A stretch of 64,000 nt of DNA, taken from Microvirga sp. (lineage in GTDB: Bacteria > Pseudomonadota > Alphaproteobacteria > Rhizobiales > Beijerinckiaceae). Position numbers and translations under genes: made by a program. The DNA lies in the NCBI GenBank assembly GCA_022241475.1, contig JAKOMT010000007.1, forward strand, positions 62,001 through 126,000, in the 5' to 3' direction. The notes under the pieces are model-generated. The model had not been told where the DNA came from. It made no database searches and saw nothing but the letters and a program-made list of their open reading frames with translations. This document shows positions 40,301-48,724 of this stretch, one piece after another. The first letter of the stretch is position 1. Each line of letters opens with the position of its first letter.

Positions 40301-40530
40301 CCCGTCAGGCGCTGGGCTTCGTCGTCGTCGGCGGGTTGATCCTGTCGGTGATCTTCACGCTTTTCCTGACGCCCGTGGCCTTCTCGCTGCTGGCGCGCTT
40401 CTCGAAGCCGCGCGCGGCCGAGACTCTGCGAGTCGAGCGCGAGCTGGAGCAGGCCGCGCGGATCGAGCGGGAATTCGCCGAGGAGGCCGCGGTGGCCCAG
40501 CGTCCGCCGCACGCCGTTCCGGCGGAGTGA
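37342..40530 (+). CDS. RND efflux pump, inner-membrane permease
   Basis: 1062-residue resistance-nodulation-division transporter. TM1 is followed by the first porter domain with VRTSFPGATPDAVDTQIT; TM4 carries the proton-relay aspartates in ATGIVVDDAIVVLENIERR; the second half repeats the fold (NIYSQIGLVILIGLMAKNGILIVEFANQL). HAE-type, so likely multidrug or lipophilic substrates, driven by protons. It is cotranscribed with its adaptor. A short tandem repeat begins at its stop codon. Confidence 0.95.
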   Translation: MAIIKANDGGLPALCVRRPVLAAVMSMLIVIAGLAAYLGVQVRELPDVDRPVITVRTSFPGATPDAVDTQITSVVEGAVARVPGLVSLSSSSRRGTSQVVAEFSDNIDMNAAASDVREAVSGVRRRLPTDAEEPLIVKADSDGEAVLRLSLISDSLPIDELTALAERQVVDRIAAVEGVADVQVWGARRPTFQIVVDPAALASRGLAVNDVQSALQSILVDQPAGTFQSGEQTLLVEAAASVRTVEEIAATFINPRTRIGDVAEVLLAPADRDTILRADGETGISLGILRQAQSNTIAISDGVRAAIDDLQRVLPDGVDLRVSSDEAVFIRGAVREVATTLFIATGLVVLIILLFFRSLRATFIPTITVPVALIGTLAAIWAMGFSINVLTLLALVLATGIVVDDAIVVLENIERRRKEGLGPRAAAVLGAREVFFAVVATTATLAAVFVPISFLPGTAGKLFSEFGYVLAASVMLSSFVALTLVPMLASRMLKDGSADAEQAARRARYDILGRFGSVVVGIYARLLSAALRAPIVVLTIALVFALASLVAFSSLPEELTPPEDRGFVALSVSAPQGASLEYTSRKVLEIEDRLRPIVTRGDAASMMAIVGLGGRTNSAFVIMPLVDWSERDLGQAEIVAEARRVTADVVGVQTVIRTPNSLRIRGAGQGLQFAVRGTDYPQITMAAEQLVRDIQDRLPGFVNPSLSFDVTQPQLSVRINRDLAADLGLSTENVSLALQTMLDGRRIGDINVADRTIEVQMRGPADAIQNPSDLESLFIRASDNRLVPLSSVVELEEAAVAPSLQREAQMRAVPVNSPLSDGYDLRSAMEDIEALAAETLPPGTNIQFLGEAAALDQTSRGLAITFAFALLIVLLVLAAQFESFTSAVVIMVTVPFGIGAALLSMAIAGVSINIYSQIGLVILIGLMAKNGILIVEFANQLRDRGASVMDAVREASVVRFRPVMMTLLSTALGGVPLILSTGAGAEARQALGFVVVGGLILSVIFTLFLTPVAFSLLARFSKPRAAETLRVERELEQAARIEREFAEEAAVAQRPPHAVPAE

Positions 40531-40587
40531 CGCTTGGAGTAGTGACGCTTGGAGTAGTGACGCTTGGAGTAGTGACGCTTGGAGTGA
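40527..40587. repeat. 15-bp tandem repeat at the end of the RND pump gene
   Basis: The unit GGAGTAGTGACGCTT occurs three times without a mismatch (40536-40580), flanked by partial copies on both sides. The first partial copy contains the TGA stop of the pump gene, and each unit adds an in-frame TAG TGA. It appears to be a recent expansion of the gene's last bases. No coding role. Confidence 0.9.
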
Positions 40588-40623
40588 GGCTGCGCTCGAT
40601 GGAAAGGGCGGATCAGCCGGCGG

Positions 40624-41415
40624 TCATGTGAGGCCGCCGGACAGCTCCTGCGGCGGCGGCGCGACGGGATGGCCCTTCAGTCCGAACGCAACGAGCTTCG
40701 CCCATACGTCCTCGGCCGTGTCGGCGAATTCGAACAGCGCGAGATCGCGCTCAGCGATCATGCCGTGTTCGGCGAGCACGCTGAAATTCACGACGCTGCG
40801 CCAGTAATCCTCGTCGAACAGGACGATCGGAATGCGCGGGGCCTTGCCGGTCTGGCAGAGCGTCAGCAACTCGAACAGTTCGTCCAGCGTGCCGAAGCCG
40901 CCGGGGAAAATCACGAGCGCGTTCGCCCGCATCGCCAGATGCATCTTGCGCATCGCGAAATAGTGGAAGCGAAAGGTCAGCTCCGGCGTCGTCCAGGGAT
41001 TGGGCTCCTGCTCGTGCGGCAGTGTGATGTTGAAGCCGATGGACGGCGCGCCGGCGTCGGCCGCTCCCTGGTTCGCCGCGCCCATGATCCCGCCGCCGCC
41101 CCCGGTCGCGATGACGTTGTCGCGATGACGACGCCCGTCGAGAAGCGCGCCGCCCCGCTCCGAGGCGATGCGCCCGAACAGGCGCGCCTGCTCGTGCCAG
41201 TATGGCTGGCGGCCCGGGCCGTCTGGACTCACGCGGGCGCTGCCGAAGACGACGATGGTCGAGCCCACGCCCCAGGCGCGCAATTCCTCCTCGGCCTTCG
41301 CGTATTCGAGCATGAAGCGCACGCCGCGCATCGAATCGCCGAGCAGGAAATCCGTGTCCAGCGCCGCGAGGCGGAAGGATTTCGAGGCCTTGTTGCCGGC
41401 GTCGCTCTCGCTCAT
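40624..41415 (-). CDS. LOG family protein (nucleoside 5'-monophosphate phosphoribohydrolase-like)
   Basis: 263-residue Rossmann-fold protein of the LOG/TIGR00730 group, often mis-called lysine decarboxylase. The signature PGGFGTLDELFELLTLCQTGK and the phosphate-binding ATGGGGGIMGAANQGA are present. Characterised members hydrolyse nucleotide monophosphates, including cytokinin precursors. The ATG at 41415 (MSESDAGNK) is chosen; a start at 41487 would overlap pyrD. Confidence 0.87.
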   Translation of the reverse strand: MSESDAGNKASKSFRLAALDTDFLLGDSMRGVRFMLEYAKAEEELRAWGVGSTIVVFGSARVSPDGPGRQPYWHEQARLFGRIASERGGALLDGRRHRDNVIATGGGGGIMGAANQGAADAGAPSIGFNITLPHEQEPNPWTTPELTFRFHYFAMRKMHLAMRANALVIFPGGFGTLDELFELLTLCQTGKAPRIPIVLFDEDYWRSVVNFSVLAEHGMIAERDLALFEFADTAEDVWAKLVAFGLKGHPVAPPPQELSGGLT

Positions 41416-41446
41416 GGGCGGACCCTTTTCACGTTTCGCGGCGCGA

Positions 41447-42532
41447 TCACCCGCGCGCGAGTTCGGCCGCGTCCACCCCGATCCCATCCTCGATCCGCTC
41501 GAGGCCGCGCGCGCGGATGCGAGCGGAGAGCCCCTCCTTTATTTCCGGAACGAGGCCCGGCCCCGCATAGACGAGGGCCGTGTAGAGCTGAACCAGGCTG
41601 GCGCCGGCCCGGATCTTGGCGAAGGCCGTCTCCGGCCCGTCGACGCCTCCGACGCCGATGAGGGGCACACGGCGTTCGACGCGCAGGGCCGTCTGGGCCA
41701 GAAGCCTCGTCGAGATTTCGAAGAGCGGGCGGCCGGACAATCCGCCGGCCTGCGCCGCCAGCCCCGTCTCGATCAGGCTGTCAGGTCGCGCCACGGTGGT
41801 GTTCGAGACGACGAGGCCGTCGACACCGCGCGCGAGCGCCGTCGCCACGACGGCGTCGAGGTTCTCCTCGGAGAGATCCGGCGCGATCTTGAGGAGAAGC
41901 GCCGTGCGCGACCCGCGCCGTGAATCGGCGACGTCGCGGGCCTCGACCGAGCGCGCGAGCAACTCGTCGAGGAAAGCCTCGCCCTGCAGGTCGCGCAGGC
42001 CGGGGGTGTTCGGCGACGAGATGTTGATCGTCAGGAACTGCGCCAGACCGCTCAGGGTGGAGACGAGAACGACGTAGTCGGCGATGCGATCGCCGGAATC
42101 CTTGTTGGCTCCGATGTTGACGCCGATGATCCCGCTGCGTCCCAGACGTTTGTCGAGGCGCGTCGCGATCGCCGCGACGCCGTCGCTGTTGAGGCCGAAG
42201 CGGTTGATCACCGCGCCATCGCGCGGCAGCCGGAAGACGCGCGGGCGCGGATTGCCGGGCTGCGGCAGCGGCGTGACGCCGCCGCATTCGACGAAGCCGA
42301 ATCCGAGCGAGAGCAATTGGTCCGGCGCCTCGCACTGCTTGTCGTAGCCTGCGGCGAGGCCGAGCGGACTGGGGAAGCGCAGCCCGAAGGCCTCGACGGC
42401 GAGCGCCGGGTCGTCGGGAGCGGAAGGCAGCGCCGGCAGCAGCGCCAGCGACCGGATCGAGGCCGCGTGGGCCGTCTCCGGATCGAGCGCCTGCAGGAAG
42501 GGGCGCGCCAGGGAGTACAACACGCCCATCAT
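41447..42532 (-). CDS. pyrD: dihydroorotate dehydrogenase (quinone)
   Basis: 361-residue class 2, membrane-associated FMN enzyme that oxidises dihydroorotate to orotate with quinone. Features are the N-terminal helix for membrane contact ([20 protein letters not shown]), the FMN-binding [14 protein letters not shown] and [24 protein letters not shown], and the catalytic-loop [14 protein letters not shown]. It overlaps the DUF952 gene upstream by four bases (ATGA). Confidence 0.96.
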   Translation of the reverse strand: MMGVLYSLARPFLQALDPETAHAASIRSLALLPALPSAPDDPALAVEAFGLRFPSPLGLAAGYDKQCEAPDQLLSLGFGFVECGGVTPLPQPGNPRPRVFRLPRDGAVINRFGLNSDGVAAIATRLDKRLGRSGIIGVNIGANKDSGDRIADYVVLVSTLSGLAQFLTINISSPNTPGLRDLQGEAFLDELLARSVEARDVADSRRGSRTALLLKIAPDLSEENLDAVVATALARGVDGLVVSNTTVARPDSLIETGLAAQAGGLSGRPLFEISTRLLAQTALRVERRVPLIGVGGVDGPETAFAKIRAGASLVQLYTALVYAGPGLVPEIKEGLSARIRARGLERIEDGIGVDAAELARG

Positions 42533-42888
42533 GGGATCGTCTCCGGAAACGAATGGGTCCCGTCGACGTTCATCGGCAGGGGCTCGACCGAGATCACCGC
42601 CGCGAGCTCGAGCGGGCCGAAGAGATGGGGAAACAGCGCGCCGCCGCGCGACGGCTCCCAGAGAAGCGCCTCGCCGAGCGCGTCGGGGTCGACGGCGACG
42701 AGCACCAGATCCGATTGACCGCGGAAATGCCTGGCCGCGGTCTCGCGCACCTGCTCGGCCGTCGAGAAGTGGATGAACCCGTCCGCGAGGTCGACCGGAG
42801 CGCCCTCGAAACGCCCGACGTTCTCAGCGGCGCGCCAGAGGGCGGCCGGAGCGATCTTGTAGATCGACTGGTTCTCGGCGGTCGACAT
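42529..42888 (-). CDS. DUF952 protein
   Basis: 119-residue protein of the DUF952 family. Family traits are [14 protein letters not shown] near the start, [20 protein letters not shown], and [19 protein letters not shown]. Molecular function is unknown. It is translationally coupled to pyrD, a common arrangement in alphaproteobacteria. Confidence 0.9.
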   Translation of the reverse strand: MSTAENQSIYKIAPAALWRAAENVGRFEGAPVDLADGFIHFSTAEQVRETAARHFRGQSDLVLVAVDPDALGEALLWEPSRGGALFPHLFGPLELAAVISVEPLPMNVDGTHSFPETIP

Positions 42889-42996
42889 GCATTCTCCCGT
42901 AGCGCGGGCGCGCCCGCGTATTCATCGCATAGCGGAAGCGTCGCGCGCGAGGCAAGCCGTGTGGACGTCCTCAGAAAGAATTTGCCGGAAACGCCA

Positions 42997-43019
42997 ATAT
43001 CAGGTATATTTCCTAATAT
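42997..43019. promoter_or_regulatory. inverted repeat upstream of the S24 regulator
   Basis: ATATCAGG-N7-CCTAATAT forms 8-bp arms with one mismatch in a short A+T-rich patch 45-67 bases before the ATG of the S24/HTH gene. The layout fits an operator for autorepression. The inner spacer is TATATTT. Confidence 0.5.
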
Positions 43020-43063
43020 AGGCGGCCCGTCTTAATTTCGCCGCCTTCTCTTCGGAGCCGCTC

Positions 43064-43693
43064 ATGCTGACCCATAGTCAGATCTGGTCCGCGATCGACC
43101 GGCTCGCGGAGCGTCACGGATTGTCGGCCTCGGGACTGGCCCGCCGGGCAGGGCTCGACGCGACGAGTTTCAACAAGTCGAAACGGGTGAGCGCGGACGG
43201 GCGCGAGCGTTGGCCGTCGAGCGAGTCGATCGCCAAGATTCTCGGCGCGACCAGTTCGACCGCCCGCGATTTCGTCAGCCTGATCGATCCGGACGCCGGC
43301 GTTCCGCCCGCGACGATCCCGCTCGTCGGCTGGGCGCAGGCGGGCGCGGGGCGCTTCTTCACCGAGGACGGCATGCCCTCCGGCGCGAGCTGGGACGAGA
43401 TCGAGTTTCCCGAACCCGGGCTCGACAAGGTCTTCGCCCTGGAGGTCTCCGGCGATTCCATGGAGCCGCTCTACCGCGACGGCGACGTTCTGATCGTTTC
43501 GCCCGGCGCCAGCGTGCGCAAGGGCGACCGGGTCGTCGTACGGCTCCACAACGGAGAGGTCACGGCGAAAGAGCTCTGGCGGAAGACCGCGCGAAATCTC
43601 GAATTGCGGTCGCTCAACGAGGTCCACGAAAATCGTCTCGTGCCGCTCGGCGACATCGCCTGGGTCGCTCGCATCATGTGGGTCCGGCAGTAA
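43064..43693 (+). CDS. HTH / S24-peptidase transcriptional regulator (LexA/CI-like)
   Basis: 209-residue protein. A diverged helix-turn-helix occupies residues about 5-75 (GLSASGLARRAGLDATSFNKSKR), followed by a LexA-like S24 domain with catalytic Ser132 in SGDSMEPLYRDGD and the likely catalytic Lys169 in EVTAKEL. A possible self-cleavage site is the Ala-Gly in AQAGAG (residues 93-94). It resembles phage-type CI repressors but there are no phage genes here, so it is probably a chromosomal stress regulator. An inverted repeat sits in its promoter. Confidence 0.87.
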   Translation: MLTHSQIWSAIDRLAERHGLSASGLARRAGLDATSFNKSKRVSADGRERWPSSESIAKILGATSSTARDFVSLIDPDAGVPPATIPLVGWAQAGAGRFFTEDGMPSGASWDEIEFPEPGLDKVFALEVSGDSMEPLYRDGDVLIVSPGASVRKGDRVVVRLHNGEVTAKELWRKTARNLELRSLNEVHENRLVPLGDIAWVARIMWVRQ

Positions 43694-43741
43694 TTCGTCG
43701 ACCGAACGGGGCTCGCGAATACGGGTCGTCGAGACGAGGGC

Positions 43742-44410
43742 TCAGGCCGCGCTGGCGGCGCGCGAGGCGACGCCGACCTTGGCGGCGAGGATGACGGCCT
43801 GCGTGCGGCTGTCGACGCCCAGCTTCTGGAGAATCGCGGAGACGTGCGCCTTCACCGTGGCTTCGGAAACCGCGAGCTCATAAGCGATCTGCTTGTTGAG
43901 CAGGCCCTCGGACAGCATCATCAGGACGCGAACCTGCTGGGGCGTGAGCGTCGCGAGGCGCCGGGCGATCTCGCCCGCTTCGTCGTCCTCGGGGGCGTCC
44001 ATGTCCAGATCCGGCAGGGTCCAGACCGCGCCGGCGAGCACGGCTGCGAGCGCCTCGCCGATCTTCTCGATGTCGAGGGATTTCGGAATGAAGCCGGAGG
44101 CGCCGAAGGCGATGGCGCGGCGCATGACGGCCGCATCCTCCGAACCCGAGACGATCACCACCGGCGTCGAGGGATGCTGCGCGCGCAGATAGATCAGCCC
44201 CGAGAAGCCCTGGGCCCCGGGCATGGCGAGATCGAGCAGGACGAGATCGACCTCGCCTTCGGCGCGAAGAACCTGACCGAGCCGATCGAGGTCGCCCGCC
44301 TCGACGATACGCGCTGTCGGAAGAAACGAGGTGATCGCCTGCCGCAGCGCGCCGCGAAACAGCGGATGATCGTCGGCGATGACTATCGTCGTCTGTGCGT
44401 CGCCCTCCAT
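43742..44410 (-). CDS. NarL/FixJ-type response regulator
   Basis: 222-residue two-component regulator. The receiver domain has the acidic pair Asp13-Asp14 and phospho-acceptor Asp60 in LVLLDLAMPGAQG; the C-terminal LuxR helix-turn-helix runs through LTPQQVRVLMMLSEGLLNKQIAYELAVSEATVKAHVSAILQKLG. No histidine kinase gene is adjacent, so the partner is unknown. It is divergent from the EAL protein across 214 bases. Confidence 0.93.
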   Translation of the reverse strand: MEGDAQTTIVIADDHPLFRGALRQAITSFLPTARIVEAGDLDRLGQVLRAEGEVDLVLLDLAMPGAQGFSGLIYLRAQHPSTPVVIVSGSEDAAVMRRAIAFGASGFIPKSLDIEKIGEALAAVLAGAVWTLPDLDMDAPEDDEAGEIARRLATLTPQQVRVLMMLSEGLLNKQIAYELAVSEATVKAHVSAILQKLGVDSRTQAVILAAKVGVASRAASAA

Positions 44411-44624
44411 GCTCCCCCCGACCGTGGATTTTCTCGCGTTCTGTTGCCGTATTGTCGAACTTTCACACTCAATTGCAACTTTCGTATTGCGTCATCCACG
44501 CAATACGCCTTGCCACGGCTCGAAACGGGGGCTCATCCAGCCCCGATCGGACCGCGCAGCGAACAAATTTTGTTAATCACCGGTCCGTAATCATTCGGGA
44601 AACAACGAACCATGAGCTCGTCTG

Positions 44625-45410
44625 ATGTCCCGCACTGTCTCGAAAACCGAAGATCTACGCTGCGCAGCCTGCAGGGAAGGGCAACAATTCGACACTCCTT
44701 TCTCCATGGCCTTCCAACCGATCGTCGATATCGCGGGCGGCGCGATCTTCGCGTATGAAGCGCTCGTTCGCGGACTGTCCGGCGAGGGCGCCGGCGCCAT
44801 CCTGTCCAGCGTCAACGACGAAAACCGCTACGCCTTCGACCAGGCCTGCCGCATTCGGGCCATCGAACTGGCCGCGCAGCTGCGCCTGCCCGAGCGCGCG
44901 CAGGCGGTGTCGATCAATTTTCTTCCCAACGCCGTCTATCGTCCGGAAGTCTGCATCCGCGCGACGCTCGCGGTCGCCGAGCGGGTCGAGTTCCCCCTCG
45001 ACGCGATCGTCTTCGAATTGACCGAGGGCGAGGCGCTCGCCGAACCCGCTCACCTGAAGCGGATCGTGGAGAGCTATCGCAAGATGGGCTTCCGCACCGC
45101 GATCGACGATTTCGGCGCCGGGTTCTCGGGGCTCAACCTGCTCGCCCAGTTCCAGCCCGATCTCGTCAAGCTCGACATGCAGCTCGTGCGCGACATCGAC
45201 AAGGAGCCCGTGAAGCGCGTCATCGTCGGCGGCATCGTGAAGATCTGCAACGATCTCGGCATCGGCGTCATCGGCGAAGGCGTCGAGACGGCGCCGGAGA
45301 GCGCGGCCCTGCTCGACCTCGGCATATCGATCCAGCAGGGCTACCATTTCGCGCGACCCGCCTTCGAAGCGCTGCCCGACGTCGCGCCGAGCGCGCCGGG
45401 GCTATCCTGA
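44625..45410 (+). CDS. EAL-domain cyclic-di-GMP phosphodiesterase
   Basis: 261-residue single-domain protein. The EAL motif is at residues 45-47 (YEALVRG), and the catalytic residues appear intact: ELTE, AIDDFGAG, VKLDM, EGVET and the final QGYHFARP. It should hydrolyse c-di-GMP. The N-terminus has a CAAC motif (Cys13, Cys16), which could bind metal or form a disulfide and so tune activity. No GGDEF domain. The start ATG gives a short leader before the EAL fold. It overlaps the 3' end of the convergent ligase gene by nine bases. Confidence 0.9.
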   Translation: MSRTVSKTEDLRCAACREGQQFDTPFSMAFQPIVDIAGGAIFAYEALVRGLSGEGAGAILSSVNDENRYAFDQACRIRAIELAAQLRLPERAQAVSINFLPNAVYRPEVCIRATLAVAERVEFPLDAIVFELTEGEALAEPAHLKRIVESYRKMGFRTAIDDFGAGFSGLNLLAQFQPDLVKLDMQLVRDIDKEPVKRVIVGGIVKICNDLGIGVIGEGVETAPESAALLDLGISIQQGYHFARPAFEALPDVAPSAPGLS

Positions 45411-47045
45411 CGGCGCCAGCAGCGCCGCAAGCGTCTCGATCCTGTCGGCCTCGGCCGCCGGCTTGTCCCAGCGGATGCGGTGGATGCGCGGAAAGCGCAT
45501 CGCCAGCCCCGACTTGTGGCGCGTCGACCGCTGGAGCCCCTCGAACGCAACCTCCAGAACGAGCCCGCCATCCGCGCCGTGCGCGACCTCCCGCACAGGC
45601 CCGAAGCGGTTCGCGGTGTTGTTGCGCACGTAGCGATCGAGCTGGATCAGCTCCTCGTCGGTGAAGCCGAAATAGGCCTTGCCGACGGGAACGAGCCGGT
45701 CGCCTTCGGCGTCCTCGCGCCAGACCCCGAAGGTGAAGTCCGAATAGTAGGACGAGCGCCGTCCGTGGCCGCGCTGGGCGTACATCAACACCGCGTCGAC
45801 GAGATGCGGATCGCGCTTCCATTTGAACCAGTGCCCCTTGGGGCGCCCCGGCAGATACGGGCTGTCGGCGCGTTTGATCATCACGCCCTCGACCGCGAGC
45901 GCATCCTCGCCCGCCCCTCCCGTCGAGGGGTCGCTGCGCGCGGCGGCGAGCGTCTCCCAATCGCCGAAATCGATGAGCGGCGAGAGATCGAGTCGCGGAT
46001 TGGGGCGGCGCGCGAGATAATCCGCGAGCAGCGCCCGGCGACCCGTGAACGGCAAGGCGCGCAAATCCTCGCCGTCGAGCGCGAGGAGGTCGTAGGCCCG
46101 GATATGCGCCGGATAGTCGACCATCTGCTTGCGCGAGACGACCTTCCGGTTCAGCCGTTGCTGCAGGACGTTGAAGCTCTCGACGCGTCCCTCGCGCAAA
46201 ATCAGAAGCTCGCCGTCGATCGTCGCCTCGCCGTCGAGCGCCTCGAGGAGATCGGGAAACGCCGCGGAGATATCCTCGCCGCTGCGGGAGTAGAGCCGCC
46301 GCCCCAGACGCCCGGCGCCGTCGCGCCCGCTCGAAGCCTGGACGCGGATGCCGTCCCATTTCCACTCCGCCATGAACTGCGACGGATCGAGAGCGGCGAA
46401 CTCGGCCTCGTCGACGGGATGCGCCAGCATCGGCGGGCGGAACGGCGTTGGATCGTCGGAGACGGGCTTCTCCCCCCGTCCCTCCGCCCAGGCGAAGAGG
46501 CCGGCATAGGGCGGCGACAACCCGTGCCACACCTCTTCGATGGCGTCGGGCTCCAGATCGCCGAGCCGCGCCAGCGCGGTCTTGGCGAGCCGGGCCGAGA
46601 CGCCGACGCGCAGCGAACCGGTGATCAGCTTGAGGAGCGCCCAGCGCCCGTTCTCGTCGAGCGCGTCGAGCCAGTCGGCCAGAACCCGGGGAAGCTCGGC
46701 GCGCGATCCCGACGCCAGCCTCTCGACGACGGACGAGAGCGTCGGCGCGGGCGCCGCGCGCGCGCCCTCCCCCGCCCGTGGCCAGAGCAAGGCCGTCGTC
46801 TCGGCGAGGTCGCCGACGTAATTGTAGGAGAGTTCGAACAGGACCGGGTCCGTCCGCTCAGCGATCAGCGCGCGGATCAGGCCCGATTTCGCCTCGCGAA
46901 AGCGCAGCTCCCCCGTGATCGCGGCGAGGGCGAAGCCGCGTTCGGGATCGGAGGTGTGGGCGAAATAATCCGTCAGCAGGCGGATCTTGGCGTTGCGGCC
47001 CGCCTCGAATGCGAGCCTGTCGAGAAGCGCGGCGAAGGCCTCCAT
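45402..47045 (-). CDS. ATP-dependent DNA ligase (cisplatin damage response type)
   Basis: 547-residue ligase. An N-terminal DNA-binding domain (residues about 1-200) is followed by the adenylation domain with nucleophile Lys229 in EWKWDGIRVQ, and further motifs IDGELL and VEGVMIKR, then an OB-fold C-terminal domain. The type is known from Lhr-ligase-exonuclease-phosphoesterase clusters linked to DNA crosslink repair. The start ATG follows the exonuclease stop by one base. It is the last gene of a six-gene minus-strand run. Confidence 0.92.
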   Translation of the reverse strand: MEAFAALLDRLAFEAGRNAKIRLLTDYFAHTSDPERGFALAAITGELRFREAKSGLIRALIAERTDPVLFELSYNYVGDLAETTALLWPRAGEGARAAPAPTLSSVVERLASGSRAELPRVLADWLDALDENGRWALLKLITGSLRVGVSARLAKTALARLGDLEPDAIEEVWHGLSPPYAGLFAWAEGRGEKPVSDDPTPFRPPMLAHPVDEAEFAALDPSQFMAEWKWDGIRVQASSGRDGAGRLGRRLYSRSGEDISAAFPDLLEALDGEATIDGELLILREGRVESFNVLQQRLNRKVVSRKQMVDYPAHIRAYDLLALDGEDLRALPFTGRRALLADYLARRPNPRLDLSPLIDFGDWETLAAARSDPSTGGAGEDALAVEGVMIKRADSPYLPGRPKGHWFKWKRDPHLVDAVLMYAQRGHGRRSSYYSDFTFGVWREDAEGDRLVPVGKAYFGFTDEELIQLDRYVRNNTANRFGPVREVAHGADGGLVLEVAFEGLQRSTRHKSGLAMRFPRIHRIRWDKPAAEADRIETLAALLAPSG

Positions 47046-47046
47046 A

Positions 47047-48063
47047 TCAGCCGCCCTCCTCGGTTTCCTCGCCGTAGCCGAGGAGATTGAGCGGACGTCC
47101 GACGATGCCTTGCGTCCCGCACCAGTGCACGAGCGCGTCCGCCTCGCCATGCGTCACCCAGACCTCGCCGGCGCCGGTCTCGCGGATCGTGGCGACGAGC
47201 CCGTCCCAGTCCGCGTGGTCCGAGACGACGAGCGGCAGCTCGACGCCCTTCTGGCGGGCGCGCGCGCGAACCCTCATCCAGCCGCTGGCGAAACAGGCGA
47301 CCGGATCGGGAAACTTGCGCGACCAGAGGTCCTGCATGGCGGAGGGCGGGCAGATGACGATCTCGCCGCCGAGCTTCGCGCGGTCCGTGGCGGCGACCTT
47401 CACGGTTTCGCCGAGGTCCACGCCCTGGGCGGCGTAGAACGCCGTCAGCTTTTCCAACGCGCCGTGGAGATAGATCGGCCGGTCGTAGCCCTCCTCGCGC
47501 AGGAGCGCCATCATGCGCTGCGCCTTGCCGAGCGCATAGGCGCCGACGAGATGCGCGCGCTCGGGGAACAGCGCGAGCGAGGCGATGAGTTTCCTCGCCT
47601 CGGCGCGCGCGTCGGGATGGCGAAATACTGGCAGTCCGAAGGTCGCCTCGGTGATGAACACGTCGCAGGGCGTGCATTCGAACGGCGCGCAGGTCGGGTC
47701 CGACGCGCGCTTGTAGTCGCCCGAGGCGACGAGCCGCGTTCCGCCCGCCTCGATGACGATCTGCGCCGAGCCCAGCACATGTCCGGCCGGCGCGAACCGC
47801 ACGGACACGTCGCCGACGCGCAGGGTCTCGCCGAGCCGGGCCGCCTGCGTCGTCCCCGCGAAATTCTCGCCGTAGCGCACGCCCATGATCGCCAGCGTTT
47901 CCGCCGTCGCCAGCACATGCGCGTGGCCCGGCCGGGCGTGATCGGCGTGGCCATGCGTGAGGAGCGCCCGGTCGACCGGGCGCAGGGGATCGATATGGAA
48001 GCCGCCCGACGGGCAATACAGGCCCTGCGGCGTGAGGGTGAGGAGATCGGCGGCGCGGGTCAT
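47047..48063 (-). CDS. ligase-associated DNA exonuclease (metallo-beta-lactamase fold)
   Basis: 338-residue metallo-beta-lactamase/beta-CASP-type nuclease of the ligase-associated exonuclease family. The HxHxDH metal motif appears as LTHGHADHARPGH, and later ligands in PAGHVLGSAQ and ASGDYKR. It would process DNA ends for the neighbouring ligase. The remaining partners of such clusters, an Lhr helicase and a Pe phosphoesterase, are absent here. It starts 40 bases after ribE. Confidence 0.92.
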   Translation of the reverse strand: MTRAADLLTLTPQGLYCPSGGFHIDPLRPVDRALLTHGHADHARPGHAHVLATAETLAIMGVRYGENFAGTTQAARLGETLRVGDVSVRFAPAGHVLGSAQIVIEAGGTRLVASGDYKRASDPTCAPFECTPCDVFITEATFGLPVFRHPDARAEARKLIASLALFPERAHLVGAYALGKAQRMMALLREEGYDRPIYLHGALEKLTAFYAAQGVDLGETVKVAATDRAKLGGEIVICPPSAMQDLWSRKFPDPVACFASGWMRVRARARQKGVELPLVVSDHADWDGLVATIRETGAGEVWVTHGEADALVHWCGTQGIVGRPLNLLGYGEETEEGG

Positions 48064-48103
48064 CGGGTTTGATATAGGCGCCCGCTCGCCCGCCGACGAG
48101 GCC

Positions 48104-48724
48104 TCAGCGCGCCGCCATCAGCCGCGCGGCGTAGCGCGCCATCAGGTCGATCTCGATGTTGAGCGGATCGCCGTCGCCGCGCTCGCCCCATGTCGTGACC
48201 GCCAGCGTGTGGGGGATGAGCAGCACCGAGAACATGTCGCCCTCGACGCTGTTGACGGTGAGCGAGGTCCCGTCGAGGCAGATCGAGCCCTTCTCCGCGA
48301 TGAAGCGCGAGATCGCGGCGGGCGCCTCGACGTCGAAGCGCGCGGTCGGCCCCCATTCGCCCTCCGCCGTCACCGCGACGCGCCGCACGATGCGCGCGAC
48401 GCCGTCGACATGGCCGGTGACGATATGCCCCCCGAGCTCGTCGCCGAGCTTCAGCGAGCGCTCGAGGTTCACCCGCGTCCCGACGCGCCAGTCCCCGACC
48501 GTCGTGCGCGCCAGCGTCTCGGCGGCGGCGTCGACCTCGAACCATGAGCCGCCTTCCCGCTCGCCGAACGCGACGACGGTGAGGCAGGGGCCGCCGCAGG
48601 CGATGGAGGCGCCGAGCGCGATCGTCGCCGGATCGTAGCCGCTCTCGATGCGCATCCGCCGCAGGTTCTCGCGATCCGCGACCGAGACGACCGTTCCGAC
48701 ATCCGTGACGAGCCCGGTGAACAT
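48104..48724 (-). CDS. ribE: riboflavin synthase, alpha chain
   Basis: 206-residue trimeric enzyme that converts two lumazine molecules to riboflavin. It has the usual two similar barrels: the first starts MFTGLVTDVGTV, the second around VNLERSLKLGDELGGHIVTGHVDG. The N-terminal MFTG is diagnostic. Its ATG directly follows the ribD stop. The ribA/B and ribH genes are not in the window. No FMN riboswitch is visible. Confidence 0.95.
   Translation of the reverse strand: MFTGLVTDVGTVVSVADRENLRRMRIESGYDPATIALGASIACGGPCLTVVAFGEREGGSWFEVDAAAETLARTTVGDWRVGTRVNLERSLKLGDELGGHIVTGHVDGVARIVRRVAVTAEGEWGPTARFDVEAPAAISRFIAEKGSICLDGTSLTVNSVEGDMFSVLLIPHTLAVTTWGERGDGDPLNIEIDLMARYAARLMAAR

Noticed and set aside
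40527..40587. CRISPR-like repeats
   Set aside because: Directly abutting 15-bp units without spacers; a simple tandem repeat.
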